A DNA stretch of 64,000 bases from Morinoia aosen (lineage: Eukaryota > Arthropoda > Malacostraca > Amphipoda > Talitridae), in NCBI GenBank assembly GCA_030386875.1, contig CM059563.1, forward strand, positions 52,393,602 through 52,457,601, given 5' to 3'. The position numbers were made by a program, and so were the translations under genes. The notes under the pieces are model-generated. The model searched no databases and was not told where the DNA came from. It saw only the letters and a program-made list of their open reading frames with translations. How positions within the stretch are numbered: the stretch's first letter is position 1; every line of letters starts with the position of its first letter. Shown one piece after another: positions 37,201-48,240 of the stretch.

Positions 37201-38129
37201 AATCAAACTAAACGTGGTCGTTTCTTTAATGAAATAACATGTCTCAAACATTCAACTTGTAAAGTAACATAGACAGATTTAGCACGATCCAAAAATGTGA
37301 AAAAAGGCCAAAACAAAATGGGTGAGTGTTGAGTAACGCAATGACAGTTTTCTGCCGAACATGCAATCTATGCAAGCGTTTCGGAGGAATAAACCACAAA
37401 TGAAGCAGGAAATAAATGCCACTTTAAGCGAGAGGAGTGTCATTTTAATGTTCTAATTGACGGAACAGATATATACAAGAGGAAATTTTTAACTTGAGTT
37501 ACTTATCATTCATAGCCAAAACAAAATTTTATGATTCATGTAAAAAAATTAGAAGCCTGTCCCTACTGATTTCGATATGTATCTTATGCATTGAAATTTG
37601 TGCCTAAATACTGGTGAACAATAGTTTACAATCAGAGAAAGGTTGATTTTCTTCAAAGACTAGTTTTAATGATGACGCGAATCTTGATCATCAGAAAATT
37701 CTTGCGCCACAAATTCAATCAACGACGTTTTACAATTAGTAAACGAATTAATTTTCAAAAAATCAAAATTCGTAATAATGAGACCAATTTTATTCATCAG
37801 AGAAGCGAGTATATGAGTATATTTCGAAAGGAGTTACACATTACTCATTTTAAGAATATGCAACAGGTCTCACGTAACTGTCACCATACATGGATAAAGA
37901 ATCAATATTTAGTTTTAGTGTTGAACTTTTGGGTGCGAGATGGAATGAATTCAGGATTATAATCACTCCATTGTGAAATGACAGCTAACATATAAACTTT
38001 TTTATACTAATGAAATAAAATAACTTGAAAACAAAAATGCAGAAGATTTGATTTTATCATTGTCACAACAGAAAATAAGCGACACAGGACACCATGCAAC
38101 ACAATTATCATTCCCCGTGGAGAATACAG
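31218..38129. other. long AT-rich non-coding stretch
   Basis: No repeat array, transposon or gene was recognised in nearly 7 kb. The longest frames are two overlapping minus-strand ones, 32279-32644 (121 codons) and 32376-32735 (119 codons), without a recognised domain. Small local features are an AAAGACATTAGG repetition near 34733-34790, a purine-rich GA tract at 36553-36583, and GC-richer spots near 33400-33480 and 35925-36020. It may be intron or intergenic DNA. Confidence 0.45.
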
Positions 38130-38460
38130 AACCGCATCAGCACTCCTGACATGAGTTAACAAGACCCCTGCACACGACACGCCGCCTCGCCCACCACTAA
38201 GCTTTACATCTCATCGGAGGCTTCAATCAGCGCCCGAAAATACAGTCGGCAGCTCGCCCTCGTTTTGTTGTGATGACAATCAGCGCGCGTCGGCACGACG
38301 GTTTGGACTGTGGTGCGTTCGTGAAGAGCGAGGCGATTATTGCGGCAGGAATCAGGCTGACGCCCTTGACATTGCGCTCGTTATTAATTGGGGAGTGCCT
38401 CTGCCGAGTGTGGCAAGGGTAGGTGTTCGGTGGGAGGGGCAGGCGTGGGAAAAGTGGATA
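38130..38460. promoter_or_regulatory. CpG-rich island, possible regulatory or first-exon region
   Basis: G, C and CpG density rise clearly against the AT-rich flanks. The sequence contains CGCCGCCTCGCCC, two CAATCAGCGC elements (about 38227 and 38279), GCGCGCGTCGGCACGACGG and a GGGAGGGGCAGG stretch (about 38431). No TATA box or initiator can be placed with confidence and no adjacent gene was found. It could equally be a GC-rich transposon remnant. Confidence 0.25.
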
Positions 38461-40109
38461 ACTTGTTCAATTTCTGTTCCTGTTTGCCTTCTTCTCGCGA
38501 GTGTGTCGGTATTTGGGAGCAGGCGTTACCGCAAGTGATGTTGAATGGCGTCTTCAAGTAATCTTTTTTGCCTCGTCCTTTAAGCGGCCATTTAAACCTA
38601 CTGGAATAATGAAGAATTTGAAACAGGAAATGTGAGCATCTTGGCATTGAAGGAAACACATGTAATTTGCAAGTGTATTCCATCACATCTGGAGCAAATT
38701 AAATTTTTTTTTAAGTAAACAAATGTCACTTGACTTTGAAGATGTGGCAATGCAAGTGAATAATGCGCTTGAAAAAAAAAAAACGAAGACCGACTTTTTA
38801 ATTTTGGTTATTAGATAAATTGAATTAAGCTCACTTGACCTTCCACATGGGTGTAGCCCATTTTGAAGAAATTCAATTGTATAGGAATGTTCGATCTAAA
38901 TTTTCAACAGTTTTTAAAACTAAGCTCTTAAATACATCGTTTGGTATCTTGTACGACTTGCAGTCATCTTGATAGACTGACGTGCCTGGATAAATTCTCA
39001 CCTCAGGCTGTAAATAAAAGCACCTCTAACCCTTCCGTCTTAATCGCGCTTTGATAAAGACTAGGTTCACAGTTCATTCAGCTAGAAAAACTGATTGATT
39101 CATACTTTAAGTTAGGAGCAGAGACGGATGTAAAGCTGAACGAAAATGTGAATAGGCCGATAAAACGAAAGCGTTGTTCAAGTTTCCTATAATTCTTTTG
39201 AAGTTCTAAAGCGTTTCATTAGTTAGTGCAAAGCCTCCACACTCACCTCTTTGCAAGGAAGTGGACAGTCACCTCAGTGAAGTCACGCAGTTGTGGAATA
39301 TATTTAATAAGAAGTATAGTACTTTTCGAGTCCATAGAACGATTTTATAATATTTATTTTCACTTTGAGAGAAATATTGACAGGTACGCATGTTTCAGCA
39401 CATTTTAGAGCAGCTGGGATCTGCTCAAATTTCTACCGTGAATATCCCCTGGAATATATAAGAATTACAGCCACGTACTTTTCAGAAATCTGTGGCTGAA
39501 CTGTTTTTATTATTCCTGAGTGAAGGGTAGGGCATGTTTTGACTCAACGAAATCTTCCTGTCGTTATGCGCTTTTCATCTTATGTGTTTGATGATGTTCA
39601 ACGACTTAACTTGCTAAACTTAACTTGGTGGAGGTGGAAATTCGAAATTGAACCTGGAAGCCAACATTGTCACTCTAGTCAGATTTTGGGTAAGCCAAGT
39701 AAACAAACTTTCCCCCCTTCTTATTGTAATTACAAGTATTCGCAATTACTTAGTTCATTTTAATTCTGAATTGGATAGATAAAAGCTTCGGTAGAAGAGA
39801 GAACTAAATGAACATAACTCGATAAATCATGAGCGTCGATTGATGTTCTACAGCGAACAGCTTCATCGCTCTCTGGCGATTGATTAGACGGTCTTCAGGG
39901 TTAATCGCTGCCATTCTCCCGGCATTTCAATTAGAGCTACGGATGCCAGACAAACTTACGCGAAAAGTAAACGTGGTACTTGTGACGGGAACTGACAAAA
40001 AAATATTCAGGTTCGTAACTGACATATTTCTACTTTAATTTCAATACGAGAATACGTCGATCGTAGTGCTTTCAATGCCTTAAACACTCAAAATCAGCTG
40101 CGTATGTTT
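38461..40109. other. non-coding stretch
   Basis: A 100-codon minus-strand frame (38384-38686) overlaps the island edge. It and the shorter frames at 39226-39408 and 39539-39763 are not recognisable. Confidence 0.4.
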
Positions 40110-40420
40110 TAAAACCATGAAAAGTACAGGGTGGGAGAGGAGAATTTCACGTCCGCCGCAGGAGGGCATGTCAATCGAAGACGATTTGGTAAAATCATGT
40201 AGCGAACGAGAGGGGAAAAGTGAGAGTCACGTGGCGAATTGATGAGGCCCCTGACTGGAAGCGTGTCAGGGAGCGAGAGCAGCGTCAGAGCAATGGCCGC
40301 CCGTGCTGGAACACGGCTTCTCGAGCGCCCCATGCTGGAAACCTGCGCTGCTGCGAGCGTTCCTGGAAACTTGCAACTGTCAATTCTAAAGTTATGCAAC
40401 ATCATTTTATGCGGGCCTCG
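40110..40420. other. GC-rich island open on both strands
   Basis: About 40130-40400 is GC-rich. Plus-strand frames 40220-40426 and 40239-40487 overlap a 98-codon minus-strand frame (40109-40405). GC-rich DNA has few stop codons by chance, so this alone is not evidence for a gene, and I recognise no domain. Confidence 0.3.
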
Positions 40421-41899
40421 TCTTAATCGGATGAAAATTAATCCTAGTTATCCATTTAATACGATACATGATTTATGTTATGAATAGATGGGAATTTTTG
40501 GGTTTAATATTTATCTATCCGTGTTAGTTAAGATTTGTAGAAGATCTTATTGTATAACTCGAAGATCTCGTTTACTGAAATTACTTTCGTGAACTGCGCT
40601 GTTGCTGTGTGGCAAGTTGCGGGTTGAATAGGAAAGATGCGTGCAAAGAAATAAGTGTGGAAAGCTATGCAAAAAAGAATAACTCTGGATGCCTTGCGAA
40701 AATTTACACTTCTGGAGCCGCCCTGAAATATTATTAGAGAGATGGATGGTAATTCAATGGTTGAAGAAGGAAGCCTATGACACTTCAACCTGTCGAGTCC
40801 AACTACAGTGAAAGATACTGTCCAGGAAGCAGTTTAGAGTATAGAAAGTTTGGACAGACAATTGCAGAAATTTGGCAGAAATGAAATTATCGAAATCATG
40901 GAGATTTTTTAAACGACATTCAGCTAAGAAAAAAATACGAACGAACAAGGTTGGCATGGTATAAAATAGGAAATAATGAAAGATTTGATCATTTACGGCA
41001 TCAAAATGCGAAAAACATCATTGATTTGAATAGTCTACACGCAGGAATATTTGCACAATAACAGAAAAAAAGGTTTAAAATCAGCGTAAAATTTCACTGT
41101 CATTATAAGTACAGGATGTGGTTTCAAAAAGGAAGTAGGGAATTATAATTGCAAAATAAAATCAGGAAGCCCTAAAATCACTTTCAATGTTCAGTTAACG
41201 AAATCGTTCTTCGACGGCGTGAATTAAGATGGCCGCAACAACATTATGTGAATAATATATATGTTTAAGCGCAATTTGCTGCGCGTTATCATTGAGCCGA
41301 TAAACAGGGAAATCTGTTGAGATAGTTTGGCGCACTCCATTATACATCATTTCCATCCACAGGCACACCCAGTAATTTCCCCAACACCAGGAAGAACTCG
41401 ACTGAAGGAAAGTTTGTTCCGAGGGGAACTTTCAGTTGCTCCATCTCAGCTCCCTCTTCACCCCACGCTATACATCATGGACAATTATATGCGAGCGTCT
41501 GCATCTTCCGTTTCGAATTTTGTGGAATTCAATCATTGATTCAACGAAAGGTCACACACCATTACTGCTGACATCAAAAGAGAGTGTTCAACGAATTTAT
41601 ACAGGGCGCCACTCAACGTAAGTTCGTTTTGTTCCGTTCTTCGAAGAAATTAGCAAACCGAATTTACCAAATCATCTTCTACTATCCTCGTTAGAAGCGA
41701 ATGTGTCTTTGCGAATTTAATAAGAAACTAACACAGGCATATTATTATACAAGAATAAATATTTCTTTTGAGAGATTTTGGTCCGAATGTGGAACGTTAC
41801 ATGCTGTAGGGCACTCTGAGTCTTCTCATATATTGGAAAGTGAAGAAAGGAACACAATTTCACCAAGATAGGGATAGTATTTGCAGCTTAACGCACTAA
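40421..41899. other. AT-rich non-coding stretch
   Basis: The frames at 40528-40788 and 40775-40957 (minus) and 41327-41539 (plus) are short and unrecognised. I see no repeats. Confidence 0.45.
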
Positions 41900-42270
41900 C
41901 TTAAAATCACTGAAACAAAAACAGTGTAAAAAGCTAAGCTCAAAAATCTAATTTCACAAAAACAATCAAACAGTAAAATAGAAAAACACAACTGCACTGA
42001 AGCAAAGACGCTATTATCCGAAAAATATAGCAAATAAATTTTAACAGTAATCAAAACAAGAATTTACAGCTAAATAATTTCACTAGAATAAAGAGAGTAT
42101 CAAGAGTTGTATGCAAGAATTAAGTTTCAATAAAACCAAAACAGTGTTAAAAGCTAAATGCAAAAAGCTAATTTCTTCGAAACAGCAACAGTTTCAAAAG
42201 GTAAATAATTTCACGGATAGAAAAACAGCGTTAGAAGCATGACTGTTTCAGTAAAACAAAACATATAAAC
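41900..42270. repeat. decayed A-rich tandem repeat, about 225-bp super-unit
   Basis: AAACAGTGTAAAAAGCTAAG with CTCAAAAATCTAATTTC near 41918 is matched by AAACAGTGTTAAAAGCTAAA with TGCAAAAAGCTAATTTC near 42139. AGCTAAATAATTTCAC near 42069 is matched by AGGTAAATAATTTCAC near 42199. Shorter AAACARY echoes fill the interval, and the plus strand is strongly A-biased. It is an old, eroded array. Confidence 0.55.
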
Positions 42271-42746
42271 AACTAAATTTGCAAACAATAAATCGATTCT
42301 ATATCTATTCAAATCTCACATAAATGTTTCATTCCGGGAATTTAGCTGTAGTTAACGAAATGAAACATTTTTTCCATAAAGCCATTTTTTCAGCAAACAC
42401 TTATGAAACATTTGCTTCAACGTGCTTCGGGCGCCAGTGATGTGCGCATGTATGTAGACTTACAATCATAAAATTCATTTGTTTTCTCTCTTGCAGTTAT
42501 TTTCTTGTAGAAAATGACGTCGGAATCAAGTTTCAGAGGTAGTATCCCAAACAAATATGAAAACTTTTGAAAATTTTCCGCTACAACTCAAAGCTCGAAC
42601 GCCGTTTTACGACTTCCATAGTATGGAGGCTACTATGCCAGTTTTTAAAGCGTAAATGACAGCTCAGAATCTTTTCTATGCGTGAGCATGTATGTTTAAC
42701 TTGACTGGAATTTATATGAGTATAGGATACTGGGTGGGGCGGAAGC
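42271..42746. other. spacer before the G-rich array
   Basis: No coding or repeat signal is recognised in this stretch. Confidence 0.45.
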
Positions 42747-42904
42747 GGGGTGAGGCAGCAGAGGGGTGAGGCAGCAGAGGGGTAAGGCAGCAGAGGGGTG
42801 AGGCAGCAGAGGGGTGAGGCAGCAGAGGGGTGAGGCAGCAGAGGGGTGAGGCAGCAGAGGGGTGAGGCAGCAGGGGGGTGAGGCAGCAGGGGGGTGAGGC
42901 AGCG
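42747..42904. repeat. 16-bp G-rich minisatellite, 10 copies
   Basis: The unit TGAGGCAGCAGAGGGG repeats at 16-base spacing from 42751 to 42895. One copy reads TAAGGCAGCA, and the last copies gain extra G (AGGGGGG). The plus strand carries regularly spaced runs of four to six G. Confidence 0.96.
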
Positions 42905-42954
42905 GGGGTCAGGGAGATGAGCTCAACCTTGACCCTTCACGAGCCGTCAACCAG

Positions 42955-43130
42955 GCGGGTGGTGTGGTGGTGTGGTGTGGTAGTGTGGGGTGGTGGTGTG
43001 GTGTGGTGTGTGATGTGGTGTGGTGTGGGGGTGTGGTGGTAGTGTGGCGTGTTGTGGTGAATGGGGGTGGTAGTGTAGGGTGGTGTGGTGTGGTGGGGTG
43101 GTGGGGTGGCGTAGGGTGGTGGTGCTGTTA
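42955..43130. repeat. GTG/GTGTG-rich simple-sequence tract
   Basis: An irregular mixture of GGTGTGGT, GTGGTAGTGTGG and GGGGTGGTGG fills this tract, almost without C on the plus strand. With the preceding array it forms roughly 400 bases of extreme strand asymmetry. The Thr/Pro/His-rich minus-strand frames (42937-43243) are reflections of it. Confidence 0.9.
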
Positions 43131-43468
43131 GGGAAGTCAAATAGGGTACAGTGAGGCTGTAATGGTGCAGGCAGACATGAGGGGGTCGGGCCGACTAACC
43201 AAGACCTGAATTCGCGAGTGGTTGTCAGCCCCCAACGTCCCACAGGACCATACGCTGTTCCTTCAAAAAGTGCGTCGATATTTTGTATTTCTCGTTAAAT
43301 TTCTTCCTTATGTGTTATTTGAAGTTCACTGCCGAGTGGCAGTCCCATCCTCATCCGAATATCGGTGACTATCTGATAGCAGTGCCGTTTTAGTGACGGT
43401 GATTGTAATAACAGTAGCATGATTACAAAAATTGCTGACATTAAAGGGTTAAAATCAGAATTATTCAG
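43131..43468. other. non-coding stretch
   Basis: GC-moderate at the left, then AT-rich. Nothing was identified. Confidence 0.45.
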
Positions 43469-43640
43469 GTGGTGCAGTTGTGGTGTAGCTGATAGTAGTG
43501 AAGTTGTAATAAGGGAAGTGATGTAGTTGTTGTGCGTCTAGTACTTGATGGTGTAGTTGTAGTGTAGCTGGTAGATATCAAATTGTGATAATTATGGTCG
43601 TGGTGTTGCTCGTAGTTATAAGGTCGGGATAAGTGTGGCG
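43469..43640. repeat. decayed ~79-bp tandem repeat, 2 copies
   Basis: GGTGCAGTTGTGGTGTAGCT near 43472 is matched by GGTGTAGTTGTAGTGTAGCT near 43551, with GATAG/GGTAG following. Looser GTAGTTGT phrases lie between. It may be an older relative of the GTG-rich tract upstream. Confidence 0.55.
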
Positions 43641-45837
43641 CAGTGGTGAGGAGGTGCATTGAGTGGCAGTTTGAAGCTGCCTCGTTGAGTGCAGCAAAGA
43701 GCAATCTAAATCAGTCGGTTTAGTATCCCGTATTCAGCGATGAAAATAAATGTGTATGTTCAATTAAGTTGCATACATCATTCTCTACACTGCTTCTTTG
43801 AAATGCCTCATAAATAACAATAATGAGCTTTGACAGTTTCATCCGAACAAGCCCGTACTCATTTCAACGTATGTACCTAAAGTCCAAGTGCTTTTAATCA
43901 TGCAGCAATGGTTGCCGCAGAGCTAGCCATTAAATATCAAGTTACCACGTATTAATTAGGTCGAATATGATTGTTAAATTAATGATGTGACTCTGGGAGG
44001 CAAACCCCATCATTCAATCGTCGGTCATTGCTGGGAAAGTGATGCACTAGTGAGAAAGGACGGAGCTCGTTGAGGAATAGACTTCAGTGCGAAGAAAGGC
44101 AGCGATATTGTGATCAATTGTGATAGCGAAATTAATTACATACGTCACATAACAACGCTGAAAATGAGAACCGAGGCTTGAATTGGGCTGCATCACGATA
44201 TAAACGATCTAAATACAGTAATCGTGCGTCTGCGCTTTGGTTCTGGAAAAGACGTCGAGGAAATGGATATTACTTGCACTGGTGGTAGTTTTAAATACTA
44301 GAGGGCGGTAGGTAGAAGATATGATGGTGAAGGATGCATAAGTATTTTTAATGATGTTAGTGCGTGTTGCTGAATTACACAAGTGCAACCTCTGGGTTGG
44401 GTTTATCCCTATTCCATACCAGTTTTTTACTGAAGTTTTTGAAATAGTGGTCGAACCGCACTCAAAGCTTGTGGCCCTGTAAGAATTTTACACAGATGTT
44501 CGCCCGCATCACGACAGTTATGTTCGTTGCAAAAATAAGGGTAGAGAGCATAAAAATGTCCTCTCAAATATTTTTCGGAGCCTAGTTTTGTGTCTTCTCC
44601 GGGGCGTGGGCGGTTAGGTATTTGATTTAGATACAAAAAGACTAAGTCGATCCCAGTGGATGCTCGCGGTATTTTCACCAGACCGCAGGCTTTCTGGCGT
44701 TAGTAGCAAATGCAGGGAGGGGACTGGTAGAAGAAGTTGGAGGGAGAAGTCTTCTACTCACCAAGCTTGATTTTTTCCATTCAATCGCATTTCTTAGATT
44801 GAGAAGATGTAAAATTATATTTACTACTCGACTATAATAACGGAACAATCAACAGAAAAAACAAAATGTCTCGTATGCTTCGGAACTGCTTCGCGAAAAT
44901 ACCGCTGCTTTCTTGGCCCGTAGTTGTTGAGGAACGATGTGTGAAATATATAATCTACGCACCAGATTTACTCCTCTAATTGAGATTTGCGTGGTAAAAT
45001 GTAGTAATATTACAAAATATCAACGCTCCGTTAGAATCGCACCGTGGTTTACCCGGAAAATGTTTAAGGATATTGTTCTTTGGTGGAAGTATTTTGCTGC
45101 AAAAATATTCTGAGCGCGAGCATTACCAAACTTTATAACAGCACCGCAAATGACAAGTGAATGGAGCAGCCAGCATATAAAAACTATGAAATAAATTACA
45201 CATGATGTGTAGACGCATAAGCGTTGTAGCAAAACTACTCTCTTCGGTTTTGAAAAATTAATCATTTTCTCGGTATACTAAACAGTAAACGATTGTTTAA
45301 ACGTACTTTTTAATTTTCTGAGTGAAGAAACGTGTGAAATACTCGCATAGTTTTTTTGCAGCAACGACTAAATGAATAAATAAGAAACAAAATATGAAGC
45401 AAAATTAGGAATCAATTTCAATTGAAGTCATAAACTATTTTTGCTTTGTCAGAAAATTTTTGAAACTTATTTTAAATTTTAGAAATTTATTTTACAACTG
45501 TTAAGAACTTATGGGATACCGTAGTAAAACTTGAAACGTTGAATTAAATAAATTATAATGAAATGAAATGAAAAAATTAATTTAGAAATAAATAAAACGA
45601 ATCACGTAAATTAAAGCAATAAAATGAACTCAAACCAAAACCTAAATTACCGAAACTCAAGAAAAAGACGTAAAGAATGCAAAACTAAAATGTAACTAAA
45701 AAATGACATACTCCTGTACACGTACTTGCAACAAAAAGTTTTAATTAAATGGTAAAAGCGATTTAAGCGGATGAGTTTTGGTCCAACTTGGCGAACAAAC
45801 TGCAGATGTACGAAAGTAGTCATGTCTTCATGTGAAC
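43641..45837. other. AT-rich non-coding stretch
   Basis: Minus-strand frames 44427-44678 and 45020-45265 (83 and 81 codons) have no recognised domain. From 45360 to 45700 the sequence is strongly A-rich. Confidence 0.45.
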
Positions 45838-46802
45838 TGGGAGGCAGCGTGTCAGTGGGAGGCAGCGTGTCAGTGGGGGGCAGGTGCAATTTACTCAAGA
45901 AGACCAGTCAGCATCTGATGACCTTGCATAGTTTCAAGATGCTAAGTGGTTTTCATGCCCCAATTTTATTTGAAAAAGCAGCTTGTGGATTTTGGCTAGA
46001 AAAGAGGATTTTGGCGCGTGGGAGGCAGCGTGTCAGTGGGAGGCAGCGTGTCAGTGGGAGGCAGCGTGTCAGTGGGAGGCAGCGTGTCAGTGGGAGGCAG
46101 CGTGTCAGTGGGAGGCAGCGTGTCAGTGGGAGGCAGCGTGTCAGAGGGAGGCAGCGTGTCAGTGGGAGGCAGCGTGTCAGTGGGAGGCAGCGTGTCAGTG
46201 GGAGGCAGCGTGTCAGAGGGAGGCAGCATGTCAGAGGGAGGCAGCGTGTCAGTGGGAGGCAGCGTGTCAGTGGGAGGCAGCGTGTCAGTGGGAGGCAGCG
46301 TGCCAGTGGGATGCAGCGCGTCAGAGGGAGGCAGCGTGTCAGTGGGAGGCAGCGTGTCAGTGGGAGGCAGCGTGTCAGTGGGAGGCAGCGTGTCAGAGGG
46401 AGGCAGCGTGCCAGTGGGAGGCAGCGTGCCAGTGGGAGGCAGCGTGTCAGTGGGAGGCAGCGTGTCCGTGGGAGGCAGCGTGTCAGTGGGAGGCAGCGTG
46501 TCAGAGGGAGGCAGCGTGCCAGTGGGAGGCGCGTGTCAGTGGGAGGCAGCGTGTCCGTGGGAGGCAGCGTGCCAGTGGGAGGCAGCGTGCCAGTGGGAGG
46601 CAGCGTGTCAGTGGGAGGCAGCGTGTCAGTGGGAGGCAGCGTGTCAGTGGGAGGCAGCGTGTCAGTGAGAGGCAGCGTGTCAGTGGGAGGCAGCGTGTCA
46701 GTGGGAGGCAGCGTGTCAGTGGGAGGCAGCGTGTCAGTGGGAGGCAACGTGTCAGTGGGAGGCAGCATTTCAGTGGGAGGCAGCGTGTCAGTGGGAGGCA
46801 AC
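45838..46802. repeat. 18-bp minisatellite, about 43 copies plus a left outlier block
   Basis: The unit GTGGGAGGCAGCGTGTCA runs from about 46018 to 46802. About 2.4 further copies lie at 45838-45880, separated from the main block by a 127-bp segment. Common variants are GAGGGAGG, GTGCCAGTG and GTGTCCGTG. A 2-bp deletion at about 46530 shifts the reading frame. Long frames (348, 317 and 216 codons on plus; 283 on minus) encode six-residue repeats such as GGSVSV, EAACQW or PPTDTL. With no start context and no matching non-repeat domain they are artefacts. Confidence 0.98.
45881..46007. repeat. 127-bp dispersed segment, copy A (inside the 18-bp array)
   Basis: Begins CAGGTGCAATTTACTCAAGA and ends GGCTAGAAAAGAGG. 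It matches 47948-48074 at every position but one (CATCTGATG here, CACCTGATG there). It has 18-bp repeat units on both sides, so it sits within the array. See copy B for coding potential. Confidence 0.95.
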
Positions 46803-47947
46803 AACAGCTGCCAATAGCCTCATATCACCACCCCCACAAAGCACCACCTCACAACGCCTCCCCTCGAAGGCTGGAAGCCGTCGTCACGACCAGGCCTCTA
46901 ACGGCGGTATTGTGTCATGATGTAAACGTGATGTAAGGCTGCCAGAATATCACTCCAGGATATACGAATGACGATAATGACTATATTTTGTGCTTGATTG
47001 CAAATTAGTTTGAGAAGTTTCTGCCAACAATGGCTGGCGCGCTTAAAGAGAATGCGAAGCTAACAAGGTGCAATGAAAGGAATCGCGCCGTCATTTAAAG
47101 TTGCTGCTCTACCCCTCAGCTTTCCAAACGTAGTATAATGCTTCCTAATGCGTACAGCATTCTGGTTTACTGTCAAAAATGTTAGTTAAATAAGTAGCAA
47201 CAGATCGTTACCATAACAAGAGTTTGCCATTCACCCGCTCGACTACTGTTCAAATGATCCACTTGCATTTCCACTTCTAAAAGTAAGGAAAATAGTTTTA
47301 TGAGCTGAAAAGTAGGATTCAGTTTGATATTTGTTAATCAGTCTGATGACATTGTTACGTTGTAGTTTACAAGCGACAATGTGAAACCAATGTGAATCTG
47401 TATTTTTGTAGGCTTTCTAGAAGCGAAAAAATGACGAAGCATAGTACCTTCAGGAAGTAGAAAACTTGAAGCAGCATACCTTGAAAACAAACAAGTCTAG
47501 CACTCACAAGTTTATGCTCAAACACTGAGGGCTGTAACCTCTTTTTTAAGGTGTTTGAACGACACAATAGACCTTACCTGTGTCACGGTTTGCTCTGCAT
47601 GAATAAAATGTCCGTTAAAACTCACCATTTTTTAAGATAATTTACTAACACCGAATACAAACGTAATAATTTACCAGTTCAGAAACTAAACGTTTTCAAA
47701 TGCCAATTTTTACGTGGCAAGTAGAATAAAAAGTAGCCACAGATTTCAAGCACCGGCTGTTTTAGCGCAAAAAAGTAATCTGCTACTGCTGGAAGACATT
47801 CGCAAAAGGGGCAATTTTTCGAATTGTGGTTGTCTCTCAGCTACTTGCATTATTTTTGTTTTCTTATCACAGTGCAACAGGATGAAGCCCCACGGAGATG
47901 TTAGGTTGGCCTTTTTCTAGCCCAAGTCCTCTAATTTTACCCTTCAT
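46803..47947. other. spacer between the two copies of the 127-bp segment
   Basis: No repeat or gene was recognised. Frames 47367-47567 (minus) and 47714-47920 (plus) are short. The sequence just before 47948 is TTTTACCCTTCATCAG, which resembles a splice acceptor. Confidence 0.4.
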
Positions 47948-48240
47948 CAGGTGCAATTTACTCAAGAAGACCAGTCAGCACCTGATGACCTTGCATAGTT
48001 TCAAGATGCTAAGTGGTTTTCATGCCCCAATTTTATTTGAAAAAGCAGCTTGTGGATTTTGGCTAGAAAAGAGGCGGGGCAACCCTGGTACAAAGATGCA
48101 ATCGCTGCTGGGGTGGAATTAAAACTCAAGGCTATCAAATTACAGCAGTTGAATGCGGATGGTAGTACACGCTGTTGTCTAGAAATTGTAATACGTCATG
48201 AAAAAAACGTTTTTGCTCGAGATTATCAGGTTTGATTTAA
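47948..48240 (+). other. 127-bp segment copy B with a downstream open frame; possible gene fragment
   Basis: Positions 47948-48074 are the second copy of the 127-bp segment. After it the plus strand stays open as WYKDAIAAGVELKLKAIKLQ and onward to a stop near 48234 (frame 48050-48235). The 127-bp part itself is open in a different frame (47898-48122, reading SQHLMTLHSFKMLSG), so a continuous protein would need a frameshift near 48075. A polypyrimidine-CAG immediately precedes the segment. This could be the relic of an exon or a retrocopied gene, but I do not recognise the protein. Confidence 0.3.

Noticed and set aside
45771..46936. Open frames of 348, 317, 283 and 216 codons encoding six-residue repeats
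   Set aside because: Same effect in the 18-bp array. Opposite strands and several frames are open together, and no non-repeat domain or start context is present.
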